Shown here: piece by piece, positions 8,660-16,863 of the stretch
How positions within the stretch are numbered: position 1 is the stretch's first letter
How the letters are laid out: each line of letters opens with the position of its first letter
Assembly: GCA_012522505.1 (NCBI GenBank)
Contig: JAAYKJ010000025.1
Span: forward strand, 1 to 52,471
DNA: 52,471 bases
Direction of reading: 5' to 3'
From: Clostridiaceae bacterium
GTDB taxonomy: Bacteria > Bacillota > Clostridia > DSM-8532
Program-made: the position numbers and the translations under genes
The notes under the pieces: model-generated
Told to the model about the DNA's origin: nothing
The model's database searches: none
The model's input: only the letters and a program-made list of their open reading frames with translations

Positions 8660-8902
8660 TTACTCTACGATGCCGGATATCTTCAGGAGTTTTTTCACTG
8701 ATTCAGTTGGTTGTACGCCTTTTTTCAGCCAATCCTTTGCCTTTTCTTCATCAAACTTTATTTCCGAAGGATTAGCGAGAGGATTGTATGTTCCTACCTG
8801 ATCGATAAACTTACCATCACGCGGAGATCTTACATCTGCAATAATAATTCTGTAATAAGGTTTCTTTTTAGCTCCTATTCTCTTTAAGCGCATTTTGACC
8901 AT
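8660..8902 (-). CDS. rpsP: 30S ribosomal protein S16
   Basis: This small-subunit ribosomal protein is recognised from MVKMRLKRIGAKKKPYYRI and from VRSPRDGKFI..VGTYNP. The frame could begin at a GTG four codons earlier, but that GTG overlaps the AAAGGTGG ribosome site. The ATG eight bases beyond it gives the standard 80-residue N terminus, so I chose that. The protein follows ffh in the conserved ffh-rpsP-khpA order. Confidence 0.97.
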   Translation of the reverse strand: MVKMRLKRIGAKKKPYYRIIIADVRSPRDGKFIDQVGTYNPLANPSEIKFDEEKAKDWLKKGVQPTESVKKLLKISGIVE

Positions 8903-8967
8903 TTTTTTCACCACCTTTCAAGTAACTGTAAATTCACAAACGGCACAATGACCTGTACGTTTCATTC

Positions 8968-10311
8968 TTAAAACGGCATTTTGAAACCGCCCTTGCCTTT
9001 CATTCCCTTTAATGCCTTGGGGTTTGAAAACATTTTCATCATTTTTTTTACCGATTCAAACTGTTTCAGAAGCTGATTCACCTGCTGGATCGATGTACCG
9101 CTGCCCTTTGCAATCCGCTGGCGCCTGCTTGCATTGATAATGGACGGATTCGAGCGCTCCTGCTTCGTCATGGACTGTATAATGGCTTCAATATAAACCG
9201 TTTGCTTTTCATCTATCTGGATGTCTTTCAAAGCACCCGGACTTATACCGGGCATCATGCCGAGAAACTGGTTCATAGGCCCCATCTTCTTTAATTGCTG
9301 CAACTGGTCAAGAAAGTCGTCCAATGTAAATTGTTGAGTGCGAAGCTTCTTTTCAAGCTCAATAGCCTTCTTTTCATCAAAAGCAGCCTGGGCTTTTTCA
9401 ATAAGGCTTAATACATCACCCATCCCCAAAATACGGGAAGCCATCCTGTCGGGGTAAAACGGCTCTATATCACTGAGTTTCTCCCCGATACCAACAAATT
9501 TAACAGGTTTACCAGTGACAGCCTTTGTGGAAAGAGCTGCACCACCACGGGTGTCTCCATCTAATTTTGTAAGAATAATTCCGTCAATAATAAGCTTTTC
9601 ATTAAAGCTGGCAGCCACATTCACTGCATCCTGCCCTGTCATTGCATCGACAACAAGAAGTATCTCTTGTGGTTTGACATTGTTTTTTATGTCTAAAAGT
9701 TCTTGCATTAAGGTTTCGTCTATATGCAAACGGCCTGCCGTATCTATAATGACGACATCATACAGCTTGGATGTCGCATGGGCAATGGCTTTCTTAGCGA
9801 TTTCAACGGGAGTCGTCTCGGTTCCCATTTCAAAAACCGGAACATCCAGCTGTTTTCCCAATACCTGTAGTTGTTTTACAGCAGCTGGCCTATAAACGTC
9901 ACAAGCAACCATTAGAGGCTTTTTGCCCTGCTTTCGCAGGTGATTCGCAAGCTTGGCCGAAGCAGTTGTTTTACCAGCACCCTGCAGCCCAACCATCATA
10001 TATACTGTAGGGGGCAATGAAGAGAAGGTTAATTTTTCCACATCCCCACCCATCAGCTTGATCAACTCTTCATGAACTATTTTAACGACCTGCTGGCCAG
10101 GGGTAAGGCTTTCCATTACATCCTGACCGACTGCCCTTTCAGATACATTTGCAATGAATTCTTTGGCAACCTTAAAATTAACGTCGGCTTCCAGCAGAGC
10201 CATCCTCACTTCCCGCATCATTTCCTTGACATTCTTTTCATTAATCCGGCCCTGTCCCTTTATTTTCTTCATCACATTCTGAAGCTTTTCAGATAATCCT
10301 TCAAATACCAT
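8968..10311 (-). CDS. ffh: Signal recognition particle protein Ffh (SRP54)
   Basis: This GTPase binds signal sequences on ribosomes together with 4.5S RNA and delivers them to FtsY at the membrane. The 447-residue form begins MVFEGLSEKLQ, the family start, behind GGAGG. A longer frame of 16 extra codons has no comparable ribosome site. An N domain (1-95) is followed by the G domain with GLQGAGKTT (108-116), DTAGR (190-194) and TKLDGD (248-253), and a Met-rich M domain from about 300 to the Gly/Lys/Met tail (GMKGKGGFKMPF). It lies downstream of ylxM and a repeat core, and upstream of rpsP. Confidence 0.97.
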   Translation of the reverse strand: MVFEGLSEKLQNVMKKIKGQGRINEKNVKEMMREVRMALLEADVNFKVAKEFIANVSERAVGQDVMESLTPGQQVVKIVHEELIKLMGGDVEKLTFSSLPPTVYMMVGLQGAGKTTASAKLANHLRKQGKKPLMVACDVYRPAAVKQLQVLGKQLDVPVFEMGTETTPVEIAKKAIAHATSKLYDVVIIDTAGRLHIDETLMQELLDIKNNVKPQEILLVVDAMTGQDAVNVAASFNEKLIIDGIILTKLDGDTRGGAALSTKAVTGKPVKFVGIGEKLSDIEPFYPDRMASRILGMGDVLSLIEKAQAAFDEKKAIELEKKLRTQQFTLDDFLDQLQQLKKMGPMNQFLGMMPGISPGALKDIQIDEKQTVYIEAIIQSMTKQERSNPSIINASRRQRIAKGSGTSIQQVNQLLKQFESVKKMMKMFSNPKALKGMKGKGGFKMPF

Positions 10312-10356
10312 ATATTCCTCCGGAACTCTAACACCAAAAACAGTGATCCTTTTTTT

Positions 10357-10378
10357 CAATGAGCGCTTGTGCGGATTG
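10357..10378 (-). repeat. Interspersed repeat core, copy D
   Basis: Read on the minus strand it is CAATCCGCACAAGCGCTCATTG, in the ylxM-ffh gap. It differs from the common core by few bases. The left arm of the longer copies is not present. Confidence 0.65.
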
Positions 10379-10383
10379 TTTGT

Positions 10384-10740
10384 TTATAAATCATCTATTG
10401 CTTTTTTCAGCCTATCAATAGAATCCTGAATGATCTTGCTTTCCTGGCTTTCTTTCTGTTTTGGTTGAATTTGTTGCAGGTTCACCAATACTTCATGCAA
10501 CGCTTCCCCATGTATTGAAAACCGTTTCACAAGCCCCAGCTTTTCTTCAAACCGTTTCAGGGCTTCCTTTCCCTTTTTGACGCTGTCATATACACCCTGT
10601 CGGCTGATGTTCAACTGCCCGGCAATTTCTCCGAGTGAAAAATCGCTATTGTAATACAGATCCAGTATTTCATATTGTCTGTGAGTAAGCAGTTGACCAT
10701 AAAAGTCAAGCATCATGGCTACTTCAGCGCATTCTTCCAC
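10384..10740 (-). CDS. ylxM: YlxM-family DNA-binding protein
   Basis: This is a short sigma-70 region 4-like helix-turn-helix protein that is nearly always encoded just before ffh and may modulate the SRP pathway. The HTH spans roughly residues 14-60 (LLTHRQYEILDLYYNSDFSLGEIA then ISRQGVYDSVKKG). The C-terminal half is helical and charged. I use the GTG with GGTGG four bases ahead; a TTG five codons earlier is the longest frame. The gene precedes ffh by about 70 bp, with a repeat core between. Confidence 0.9.
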   Translation of the reverse strand: MEECAEVAMMLDFYGQLLTHRQYEILDLYYNSDFSLGEIAGQLNISRQGVYDSVKKGKEALKRFEEKLGLVKRFSIHGEALHEVLVNLQQIQPKQKESQESKIIQDSIDRLKKAIDDL

Positions 10741-10851
10741 AAAACCACCCGTCAAGTATATTTGCTTTACAGCTTAACATTATATGCTTGCATGGTTGAG
10801 TTGTCAAGAACTAAAATTACAAACGTAATAAGGACACATACCAACAATTTT

Positions 10852-11682
10852 TTATTGTGCCTCATGCCGTAAAGTAATGTGGATGATTTGCGGGCGGGCA
10901 AAAAATCTGACAGGAGGCGTGATGGTACCAACCCCGTTTGAAACAAAAACCCATGTGTCCCCATTTTGAACCAAGCCTGTTCGATATTTCTGTCCGTAGG
11001 ACGAGGGAATAATCGGAGCCCATAAACCGAATAATGTGACCTGCCCTCCATGGGTATGTCCGGATAACATCCAATCTACACCGTCTGTGGATTGTTGTTC
11101 AGCCACATCGGGATGATGAGATATCAACAATGTAAAGTCGTCGTCAAGGGTCTCAGCTACCGTTGTGCGGATGTCAGGATGTCCTGCCATTAGATCGTCA
11201 ACTCCGCCAAGAAAAAATCGCTCATGATCCTTTTCGATCCATAATCCTTCGTTCCGAAGCAACCTGATATTGCTTTTCTTCATTTCCTGAATCGTTAACG
11301 TTTCACTCATCCAGTAATCATGGTTTCCCATCACGCCATATACGCCATATTCCGCATCCAGCCGAGACATTTCGGAAAAGAACTCAAACAAATATCGGGG
11401 ATCATCCCTATGTACATAATCGCCGCCCAATAGAACAATATTGGGTTTTAGTTTATTTGTTTTATCCACTATACCGGCAACACGTTTCTGTGAGAAATAG
11501 GGCCCGCAGTGAATATCAGATAAAAATACAATTGTAAAATCATGAAAGGCTTCCGGAATATCTGGATGAGAAATCTCCAATTGAACCAACTGAACCCAAA
11601 AAGGTTCAAGCAGAGTATATACGCCTAAAAGAATTATGAAAATCCCAAGCAATATCAACTTTCTTTTCAAAGTTTTTTTCAC
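10852..11682 (-). CDS. Membrane-anchored metallophosphoesterase (YkuE-like)
   Basis: This calcineurin-like phosphoesterase has an N-terminal transmembrane anchor (about 8-28). The metal-site signature is complete: D56-x-H58 (FLSDIHCG), GGD88, GNHD (119-122), H189/H190 (SHH), and GHTHGG (208-213). Relatives include YkuE and lipid-linked UDP-sugar pyrophosphatases, so a membrane lipid or cell-wall substrate is possible but unproven. A GTG start with GGTGGAG upstream is preferred. The frame could start 20 codons earlier at ATG, but that N terminus is less typical. It lies next to two tRNA genes on the same strand. Confidence 0.88.
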   Translation of the reverse strand: MKKTLKRKLILLGIFIILLGVYTLLEPFWVQLVQLEISHPDIPEAFHDFTIVFLSDIHCGPYFSQKRVAGIVDKTNKLKPNIVLLGGDYVHRDDPRYLFEFFSEMSRLDAEYGVYGVMGNHDYWMSETLTIQEMKKSNIRLLRNEGLWIEKDHERFFLGGVDDLMAGHPDIRTTVAETLDDDFTLLISHHPDVAEQQSTDGVDWMLSGHTHGGQVTLFGLWAPIIPSSYGQKYRTGLVQNGDTWVFVSNGVGTITPPVRFFARPQIIHITLRHEAQ

Positions 11683-11814
11683 GAATATCTCCACCCGCCA
11701 ATACACCTGATTGATACAGATACATGAATACCATCTCTTCATGCTTTGGAGTAATGCTTGAAGAATTGCATGAAAAAAGGATCGAAGCTGGAGATTCCAA
11801 CGAACGATCCATAT

Positions 11815-11891
<77 letters not shown>

Positions 11892-11895
11892 AAAA

Positions 11896-11969
11896 TGGAG
11901 CGGGTGAAGGGAATCGAACCCTCACGACCAGCTTGGAAGGCTGGGGTTCTACCATTGAACTACACCCGC
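11896..11969 (-). tRNA. tRNA-Gly (anticodon TCC)
   Basis: The minus strand shows acceptor GCGGGTG/CACCCGC, D arm TAGTTCAATGGTAGAAC, anticodon loop CTTCCAA, T arm GAGGGTTCGATTCCCTT and encoded CCA. It is directly upstream of tRNA-Arg. Confidence 0.96.
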
Positions 11970-12063
11970 ATAGCCACTGTGCTCTCAGCGACTTTTATAT
12001 TATACAAAGGGAATATGTAATTGTCAACATCAATTTACCGTCAATGTCGATTTCTCCGGAGCT

Positions 12064-12127
12064 TATTAATTGAAAAAGTAAATTCAACCCCAATTTCATA
12101 GTTGGCGGAATTTAGTTCTGCGAACTA
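12064..12127 (+). repeat. Solo copy of the IS30-type left end
   Basis: About 62 bases match 6984-7045 with only a few substitutions: ATTAATTGAAAAAGTAAATTC, then CCCCAATTTCATAGTT and GCGGAATTTAGTTCTGC. No transposase follows. The piece has its own inverted ends (GTAAATTC / GCGGAATTTA), so it could be a MITE-like deletion product. Confidence 0.7.
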
Positions 12128-12180
12128 GTGGAAATAAGTAATGTGGAGTTTTCTTATGCAAAATATAGTAAAATTTTAGT

Positions 12181-12209
12181 TTGACACAGCTGTATTTTGG
12201 TGTTATGAT
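12181..12209 (+). promoter_or_regulatory. SigA promoter for the lysine-regulated asd-dapAB operon
   Basis: TTGACA, a 17-bp spacer, then TATGAT: a near-consensus promoter about 80 bp upstream of the riboswitch core. Confidence 0.75.
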
Positions 12210-12285
12210 TACGATAACTTTTATTCATTAGTTTCATTTTTATAGGTATCGCATATAATAAATTAATGAAATTATAAGCATACAG

Positions 12286-12462
12286 AAATGGTAGAGGTGC
12301 ATCTTTTATCAGTAAATCCACAGAGGCAATTGGGTGCCGATGATGTGGGTTGAAAGGAAAAAATGCCGAAGGAGGGTCTTCCCGTTAAGATTTTTCCTGG
12401 TTGTGCAGTAAATAACTGTATAACTGTCATCAAAGTATTTGATGGAGCGCTATCAGTGGTAA
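12286..12462 (+). ncRNA. Lysine riboswitch (L box)
   Basis: Conserved L-box blocks appear in order: TAGAGGTGC, AGTAA, GGGTTGAAAGG, ATGCCGAAGGAG, TGGTTGTGCAG, AACTGTCATC, and GATGGAGCGCTATC. An intrinsic terminator follows, then asd. Binding lysine is expected to favour the terminator and shut off diaminopimelate and lysine synthesis. The target genes asd, dapA and dapB fit this exactly. Confidence 0.92.
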
Positions 12463-12470
12463 GGGTTATT

Positions 12471-12504
12471 AAAGCTACTGGATGTTCTATCCGGTAGCTT
12501 TTTA
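12471..12504 (+). terminator. Riboswitch-controlled intrinsic terminator
   Basis: AAAGCTACTGGAT, loop GTTCT, ATCCGGTAGCTTTTT: an 11-12-bp stem with a T tract just after the lysine aptamer and about 100 bp before asd. This is the expected expression platform. Confidence 0.9.
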
Positions 12505-12600
12505 TATTATTTATACGGTTAAAGGGGTATAATCTCTGATTCCTGCCTTTCTGCCGTTGTAAAACACTAAGATCTGTAGTATAAATTACTTGGAGGGATA

Positions 12601-13605
12601 ATGATGAAAAAATTTAAATTTGCAGTCGTCGGAGTCACCGGTATGGTTGGTTCCACATTTTTGAAGGTTTTGGAAGAAAGGAAACTTCCCATTGAAGAGA
12701 TATTTTTCTTTGCATCCAGCCGATCCGCAGGAAAGACAATTACTTTCCAAGGTAAGGATTATATTGTTGAAGAGTTGACCGAAGATTCTTTTGATCGCGG
12801 TATTGATATCGCTTTGTTTTCAGCCGGTGCGGGAACAAGCAGACATTTTGCGCCTATTGCTGCGCAGAAAGGATGTGTCGTCATTGATAACAGCAGTGCC
12901 TGGAGAATGGACCCGCAAGTCCCTCTGGTTGTACCTGAAGTAAATCCGCAGGACATTCTTTGGCATAACGGAATTATCTCAAACCCAAATTGCTCTACAA
13001 TTCAGGCCGTTGTCGCCTTAAAGCCGCTTCATGACAGTTATGCTCTGAAAAGAGTAGTCTACTCTACCTATCAGGCTGTATCCGGCGCAGGTATGGGCGG
13101 CTTATCTGATCTTGAGAACGGTTTGAAAGGGGAAGCACCAAAGAAGTTTCCGCATCCCATCGCTGGAAACTGCATTCCACACATCGATGTATTCACAGAG
13201 AGCGGTTATACGAAGGAAGAAATAAAAATGATCGAAGAAACCCGCAAAATTTTGGGGCTCCCAGAGTTGCGTGTTACCGCTACAACTGTTCGTGTACCTG
13301 TTTTTAACGGACACAGTGAATCGATCAATGTAGAATTCGAAAAGCCGTATGAACTTGAACAGCTTAAAGACACATTGCGGAATTTTCCAGGCATAATCGT
13401 TCAGGACGATCCTGCCAACAATCTCTACCCCACACCTTTGCAAGCTTCTGGAAATGATGAGGTTTACGTCGGAAGAATCCGCAGGGATGAAAGTGTAGAA
13501 AGCGGTGTAAATTTATGGGTTGTATCAGACAATGTCCGTAAAGGCGCAGCTACAAATACCGTTCAGATTGCTCAAAAACTGATTGAATACTGGAATAAGG
13601 AGTGA
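12601..13605 (+). CDS. asd: Aspartate-semialdehyde dehydrogenase
   Basis: It reduces aspartyl phosphate to aspartate semialdehyde, the branch point to lysine/diaminopimelate, threonine and methionine. The 334 residues have the NADP loop GVTGMVG (11-17), the catalytic Cys131 in SNPNCSTIQ, and His238 (FNGHSE). Two ATGs are adjacent. The second, 3 bases later, is better spaced from GGAGGG and may be the true start. It leads a three-gene operon with dapA and dapB under a lysine riboswitch. Its stop codon lies inside the start region of dapA. Confidence 0.96.
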   Translation: MMKKFKFAVVGVTGMVGSTFLKVLEERKLPIEEIFFFASSRSAGKTITFQGKDYIVEELTEDSFDRGIDIALFSAGAGTSRHFAPIAAQKGCVVIDNSSAWRMDPQVPLVVPEVNPQDILWHNGIISNPNCSTIQAVVALKPLHDSYALKRVVYSTYQAVSGAGMGGLSDLENGLKGEAPKKFPHPIAGNCIPHIDVFTESGYTKEEIKMIEETRKILGLPELRVTATTVRVPVFNGHSESINVEFEKPYELEQLKDTLRNFPGIIVQDDPANNLYPTPLQASGNDEVYVGRIRRDESVESGVNLWVVSDNVRKGAATNTVQIAQKLIEYWNKE

Positions 13606-13610
13606 TTATT

Positions 13611-14495
13611 TTGAAGCATCCTCTTTTTAAGGGCTCCTGTGTAGCCCTTGTAACCCCATTCACCCAAGATGGTGTTAATTTTGAAAAACTCGAAGAATTG
13701 ATCGAATGGCACATTAAAGAGGGAACAGATGCAATACTCATCTGTGGAACCACCGGTGAAGCCTCTACAATGCCAGATGATGAGCACAAAGAGGTTATTC
13801 GGTTCGCTGTCGACAAAATCGCAGGAAGGGTACATGTGATGGCTGGTACAGGCAGCAATGATACCACACATGCGATTGAACTAAGCCAATATGCTGAATC
13901 TGTTGGTGCAGATTCTGTGCTTTCAGTAACCCCATATTACAACAAAACCACACAGGAGGGTTTGTACAGGCATTTCAAAGCGATCGCACAGTCGATTAAA
14001 ATTCCTGTGGTACTGTATAACGTTCCCTCCAGGACAAACCTGAATATTCAGCCCGAAACATTGAAGCGCCTTTCGGAAATACCAAACATTAACTCTGTGA
14101 AAGAATGCAATCTGGATCAGGTAGCAAAGACGCGCAGCCTTTGCGGTGATGAGCTTGTTATTTATTCGGGTGAAGATTCCAATGTGGTTCCCCTGATGTC
14201 TCTTGGTGGTATGGGAGTTATCTCTGTAATGGCAAACATTATACCCGCCGATACTCATAAATTGGTAGCTTCTTTCCTGCAGGGAGATCTTGAAGCCAGT
14301 CGCCAGTTACAGATTAAAGTGGTCAATCTGGTCGAGGCGCTGTTTTGCGAAGTTAACCCCATTCCTGTGAAGGCTGCTATGAATTTGATGGGCATGAATG
14401 TTGGAGACTGCAGAATGCCGTTGGTTGAAATCAGTGAAAAGGGGTTTGAAATCTTACGAAATTCCCTTGTTCAATATGGGCTGATTGACGGTTAA
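13611..14495 (+). CDS. dapA: 4-hydroxy-tetrahydrodipicolinate synthase
   Basis: It condenses pyruvate with aspartate semialdehyde, the first committed step to diaminopimelate and lysine. From the TTG start, the Schiff-base lysine is Lys164 (SVKECN), the catalytic Tyr is Tyr136 (VLYNVPSRT), and GTTGE is at 46-50. I prefer TTG because AAGGAG lies eight bases before it. A GTG nine bases earlier also opens the frame but overlaps that ribosome site. It is 5 bp past the asd stop, so translation is probably coupled. Confidence 0.96.
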   Translation: MKHPLFKGSCVALVTPFTQDGVNFEKLEELIEWHIKEGTDAILICGTTGEASTMPDDEHKEVIRFAVDKIAGRVHVMAGTGSNDTTHAIELSQYAESVGADSVLSVTPYYNKTTQEGLYRHFKAIAQSIKIPVVLYNVPSRTNLNIQPETLKRLSEIPNINSVKECNLDQVAKTRSLCGDELVIYSGEDSNVVPLMSLGGMGVISVMANIIPADTHKLVASFLQGDLEASRQLQIKVVNLVEALFCEVNPIPVKAAMNLMGMNVGDCRMPLVEISEKGFEILRNSLVQYGLIDG

Positions 14496-14517
14496 ATATA
14501 CGAAAGGATGTAAAGAA

Positions 14518-15273
14518 ATGGTCAGAATTCTATTGAGCGGATGTAACGGTAAAATGGGACGGGTAATCACAGATATCGCCCATTACAGAGAGGATGTTAA
14601 AATTGTTGCAGGCTACGATCTCAACGATTCCATCCCAAATGATTATCCAGTTTTCACCCAATTGGATCAATGCAATGTTCCGGTTGATGTCATTGTCGAC
14701 TTTTCCCATCCGTCTGCATTAGAACGAGTAATAAATTATGCTATATCCGGAAAGTTTCCTCTGGTTATAGCCACCACCGGTTTGTCCGATGAGCAGATCA
14801 TCCAAATTAAAGAATCGGCCAGGCATGCCCCCATCCTGTTCTCGGCAAACATGTCCCTCGGCGTTAATCTGCTTCTTGAACTGGTACAGAAAGCAGCAAA
14901 GCTTTTGTATAGCAATTTTGATATTGAAATCGTTGAAATACATCATAACCAAAAAATCGATGCGCCCAGCGGAACCGCCTTGGCTTTGGCGGATACAATA
15001 AATCAAGCATTGCCTGAGAAATATAGGTATATTTATGACAGGCATACGAAAAGGGTTAAGCGAAGCAAGGACGAAATTGGTATCCATGCCATTCGAGGAG
15101 GAAACATTGCAGGGGATCATACTGTCATATTTGCAGGAAACGATGAGGTAATTGAGCTTCGACATATCGCAAACAGCAAGGAAATATTTGGTGTGGGAGC
15201 ATTGAAGGCCGCTGTTTTCATGCAAAACAAAGCTCCTGGTTTTTATACCATGCAGGACCTTCTGAATATATGA
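14518..15273 (+). CDS. dapB: 4-hydroxy-tetrahydrodipicolinate reductase
   Basis: It reduces the DapA product with NAD(P)H in the diaminopimelate pathway. The 251-residue form starts at ATG behind AAAGGATG; an 11-codon longer frame overlaps dapA and is less likely. The nucleotide-binding GCNGKMG is at 8-14. The signature EIHHNQKIDAPSGTA spans about 140-154 with catalytic His142/His143 and Lys146. It is last in the asd-dapA-dapB operon and is followed by a terminator. The later Dap genes are not here. Confidence 0.96.
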   Translation: MVRILLSGCNGKMGRVITDIAHYREDVKIVAGYDLNDSIPNDYPVFTQLDQCNVPVDVIVDFSHPSALERVINYAISGKFPLVIATTGLSDEQIIQIKESARHAPILFSANMSLGVNLLLELVQKAAKLLYSNFDIEIVEIHHNQKIDAPSGTALALADTINQALPEKYRYIYDRHTKRVKRSKDEIGIHAIRGGNIAGDHTVIFAGNDEVIELRHIANSKEIFGVGALKAAVFMQNKAPGFYTMQDLLNI

Positions 15274-15309
15274 ATCGATAAGCCGCCTATACCAGGCGCA
15301 CCAAGATCT

Positions 15310-15337
15310 AAAAAGCGGAGTGAGCACTCCGCTTTTT
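15310..15337. terminator. Intrinsic terminator after dapB
   Basis: AAAAAGCGGAGTG, AG, CACTCCGCTTTTT: a near-perfect hairpin with tracts on both sides. It closes the dap operon and could also serve the convergent gene on the other strand. Confidence 0.92.
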
Positions 15338-15408
15338 CTGATCTTTGCTCCAGCAGAAACTGTAATAATTACTTTTTAGGCTACCAATAATTATTATCTA
15401 TGCTTTTT

Positions 15409-16323
15409 CTATTCCTCGGTTTGGATCTCTGTTTCCTGTTGTTCTGATTCCTGTTCTAAAACTTCCTGTTCCTCAGCTTCCTTCTCTATCGTCGGTTTGA
15501 TCATATATTTTTCGATTTTGGGGTAGACATAAAAGTTTGTGATATAGCTGATTAAGGCCATGGTAATAAAAATAAACATAATGTAGCCAATGATAGGATT
15601 GAAATAAAAGGACAAAACAACAATTGCAATGCAAAGGATAAGTATCAACAGGTTAGGGATTAATTTCATGATTGCAAATAGAAAAGCATTTTTATACAAC
15701 TGCTTGATGGTCAGTTTAAAGGTAACCATCATCGGATAAAGGTACATACTCATCATCATGAAGATCACAAAGGCAACGATGATTAACGTGCTGGCAATTG
15801 TTATAATCAAATTGTCACTTGGCATTTTCAAGTAGATGTATATGTCGATTAATACAACAACCGTTACAAGCAGATTAATCGTTCCGACAATCATGCTCTG
15901 CTTGAAGTTTTTCAAGCCATGCTCTTTAAAATCACTCCAAATAAAGGCATGTTCTTCCCTGGAATAATTACGGAAAATATAGGTCATACCGGCCTGAGCT
16001 GGACCGAAAGTAATTACCGGAAGACAAAGGAAAACCGCCAATAGCGGTACAGCAGCACCGAAAAGGTAGCCAACCAGATCGCCGCCTGTATCTTCAAATA
16101 CTTCCGGTGGTAAAAGCAGCTGTAAATAGTACATTGCAAAGAATAGAGTAAATATTATTGCAGGGAGATTGAAAATTCCAAACATCAGATTGATCCTGAT
16201 AAAATTCCAGAACTTTCTTCCCAATACTTCAAAAAAAATCACGAACCTTGATTTTGGCGGTGCATCCTTTGGAACACCCGGACCTTCCTTCGTATAATCA
16301 AATAAGCCAAAAAAACCTGCCAT
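15409..16323 (-). CDS. DUF624 (YesL-like) membrane protein
   Basis: This 304-residue integral membrane protein has about five hydrophobic segments (near 45-70, 85-105, 140-165, 175-200 and 215-255). A soluble Gln/Glu-rich tail (EAEEQEVLEQESEQQETE) ends the protein. The N-terminal GFFG.FDYTKEGPGV is typical of YesL/DUF624 proteins, often encoded beside YesMN two-component and sugar transport genes. Function is not known. GAGGGATG precedes the ATG. No partner gene is adjacent. Confidence 0.8.
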   Translation of the reverse strand: MAGFFGLFDYTKEGPGVPKDAPPKSRFVIFFEVLGRKFWNFIRINLMFGIFNLPAIIFTLFFAMYYLQLLLPPEVFEDTGGDLVGYLFGAAVPLLAVFLCLPVITFGPAQAGMTYIFRNYSREEHAFIWSDFKEHGLKNFKQSMIVGTINLLVTVVVLIDIYIYLKMPSDNLIITIASTLIIVAFVIFMMMSMYLYPMMVTFKLTIKQLYKNAFLFAIMKLIPNLLILILCIAIVVLSFYFNPIIGYIMFIFITMALISYITNFYVYPKIEKYMIKPTIEKEAEEQEVLEQESEQQETEIQTEE

Positions 16324-16637
16324 TATTCATCCCTCGATTCATCGGTGCTTCTGTTTCCATAAATTAATCATCTAAATTGTACCAGATACAAGCGTTTGAT
16401 ACAATAGAAGTTTTTCTCAACCACGCTCTCTCCCACTCGCTGCGGATGAATTACCACAAAAACCACTTGACACGCTTCACATTCCCATGTATAATTATTT
16501 TTGCTGTGATGCCCTTGGAAACAACAGCTTTGATCGCTGAAATACAGAGATATAGCTTGGGTTAACAGGTATTGTTTGATGGCTTCACAATAACAGTAAA
16601 ATATCAATTTTGCTGTTTGCTAACTGAAAATGAATAC
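16324..16637. other. Intergenic region without a gene
   Basis: There is no supported gene. A minus-strand frame here (79 codons, with one CxxC) lacks a ribosome site. The stretch should hold the promoters of the leftward YesL-like gene and of tRNA-Leu, but I cannot place them confidently. Confidence 0.5.
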
Positions 16638-16722
16638 GCGAGTGTGCTGGAATTGGCAGACAGGCACGGTTGAGGGCCGTGTGTCGTATGGCGTATGGGT
16701 TCAAGTCCCATCACTCGCACCA
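16638..16722 (+). tRNA. tRNA-Leu (anticodon GAG)
   Basis: A class II tRNA with acceptor GCGAGTG/CACTCGC, D arm GCTGGAATTGGCAGACAGGC, anticodon stem-loop CACGGTTGAGGGCCGTG, a long variable arm (TGTCGTATGGCGTAT), T arm GGGTTCAAGTCCC, and encoded ACCA. Confidence 0.96.
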
Positions 16723-16728
16723 AATTAG

Positions 16729-16757
16729 AACCCACTTCTTATCAGAAAGTGGGTTTT
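16729..16757 (+). terminator. Terminator after tRNA-Leu
   Basis: AACCCACTT, loop, AAGTGGGTTTTT, 6 bp beyond the tRNA end. Confidence 0.88.
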
Positions 16758-16863
16758 TCTGAAGTTTTTTGCCTATTTCCATCAGCCCTCTCACTGTCCC
16801 TTACATTTAGGAGAAAAAAATGGTATAATTCTCTTATAACCTTCGAATTTGTTAGGAGGCGTC

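Noticed and set aside
16368-16607. Minus-strand frame with one CxxC upstream of the YesL-like gene
   Set aside because: No ribosome site, one lone cysteine pair, and no family that I recognise.
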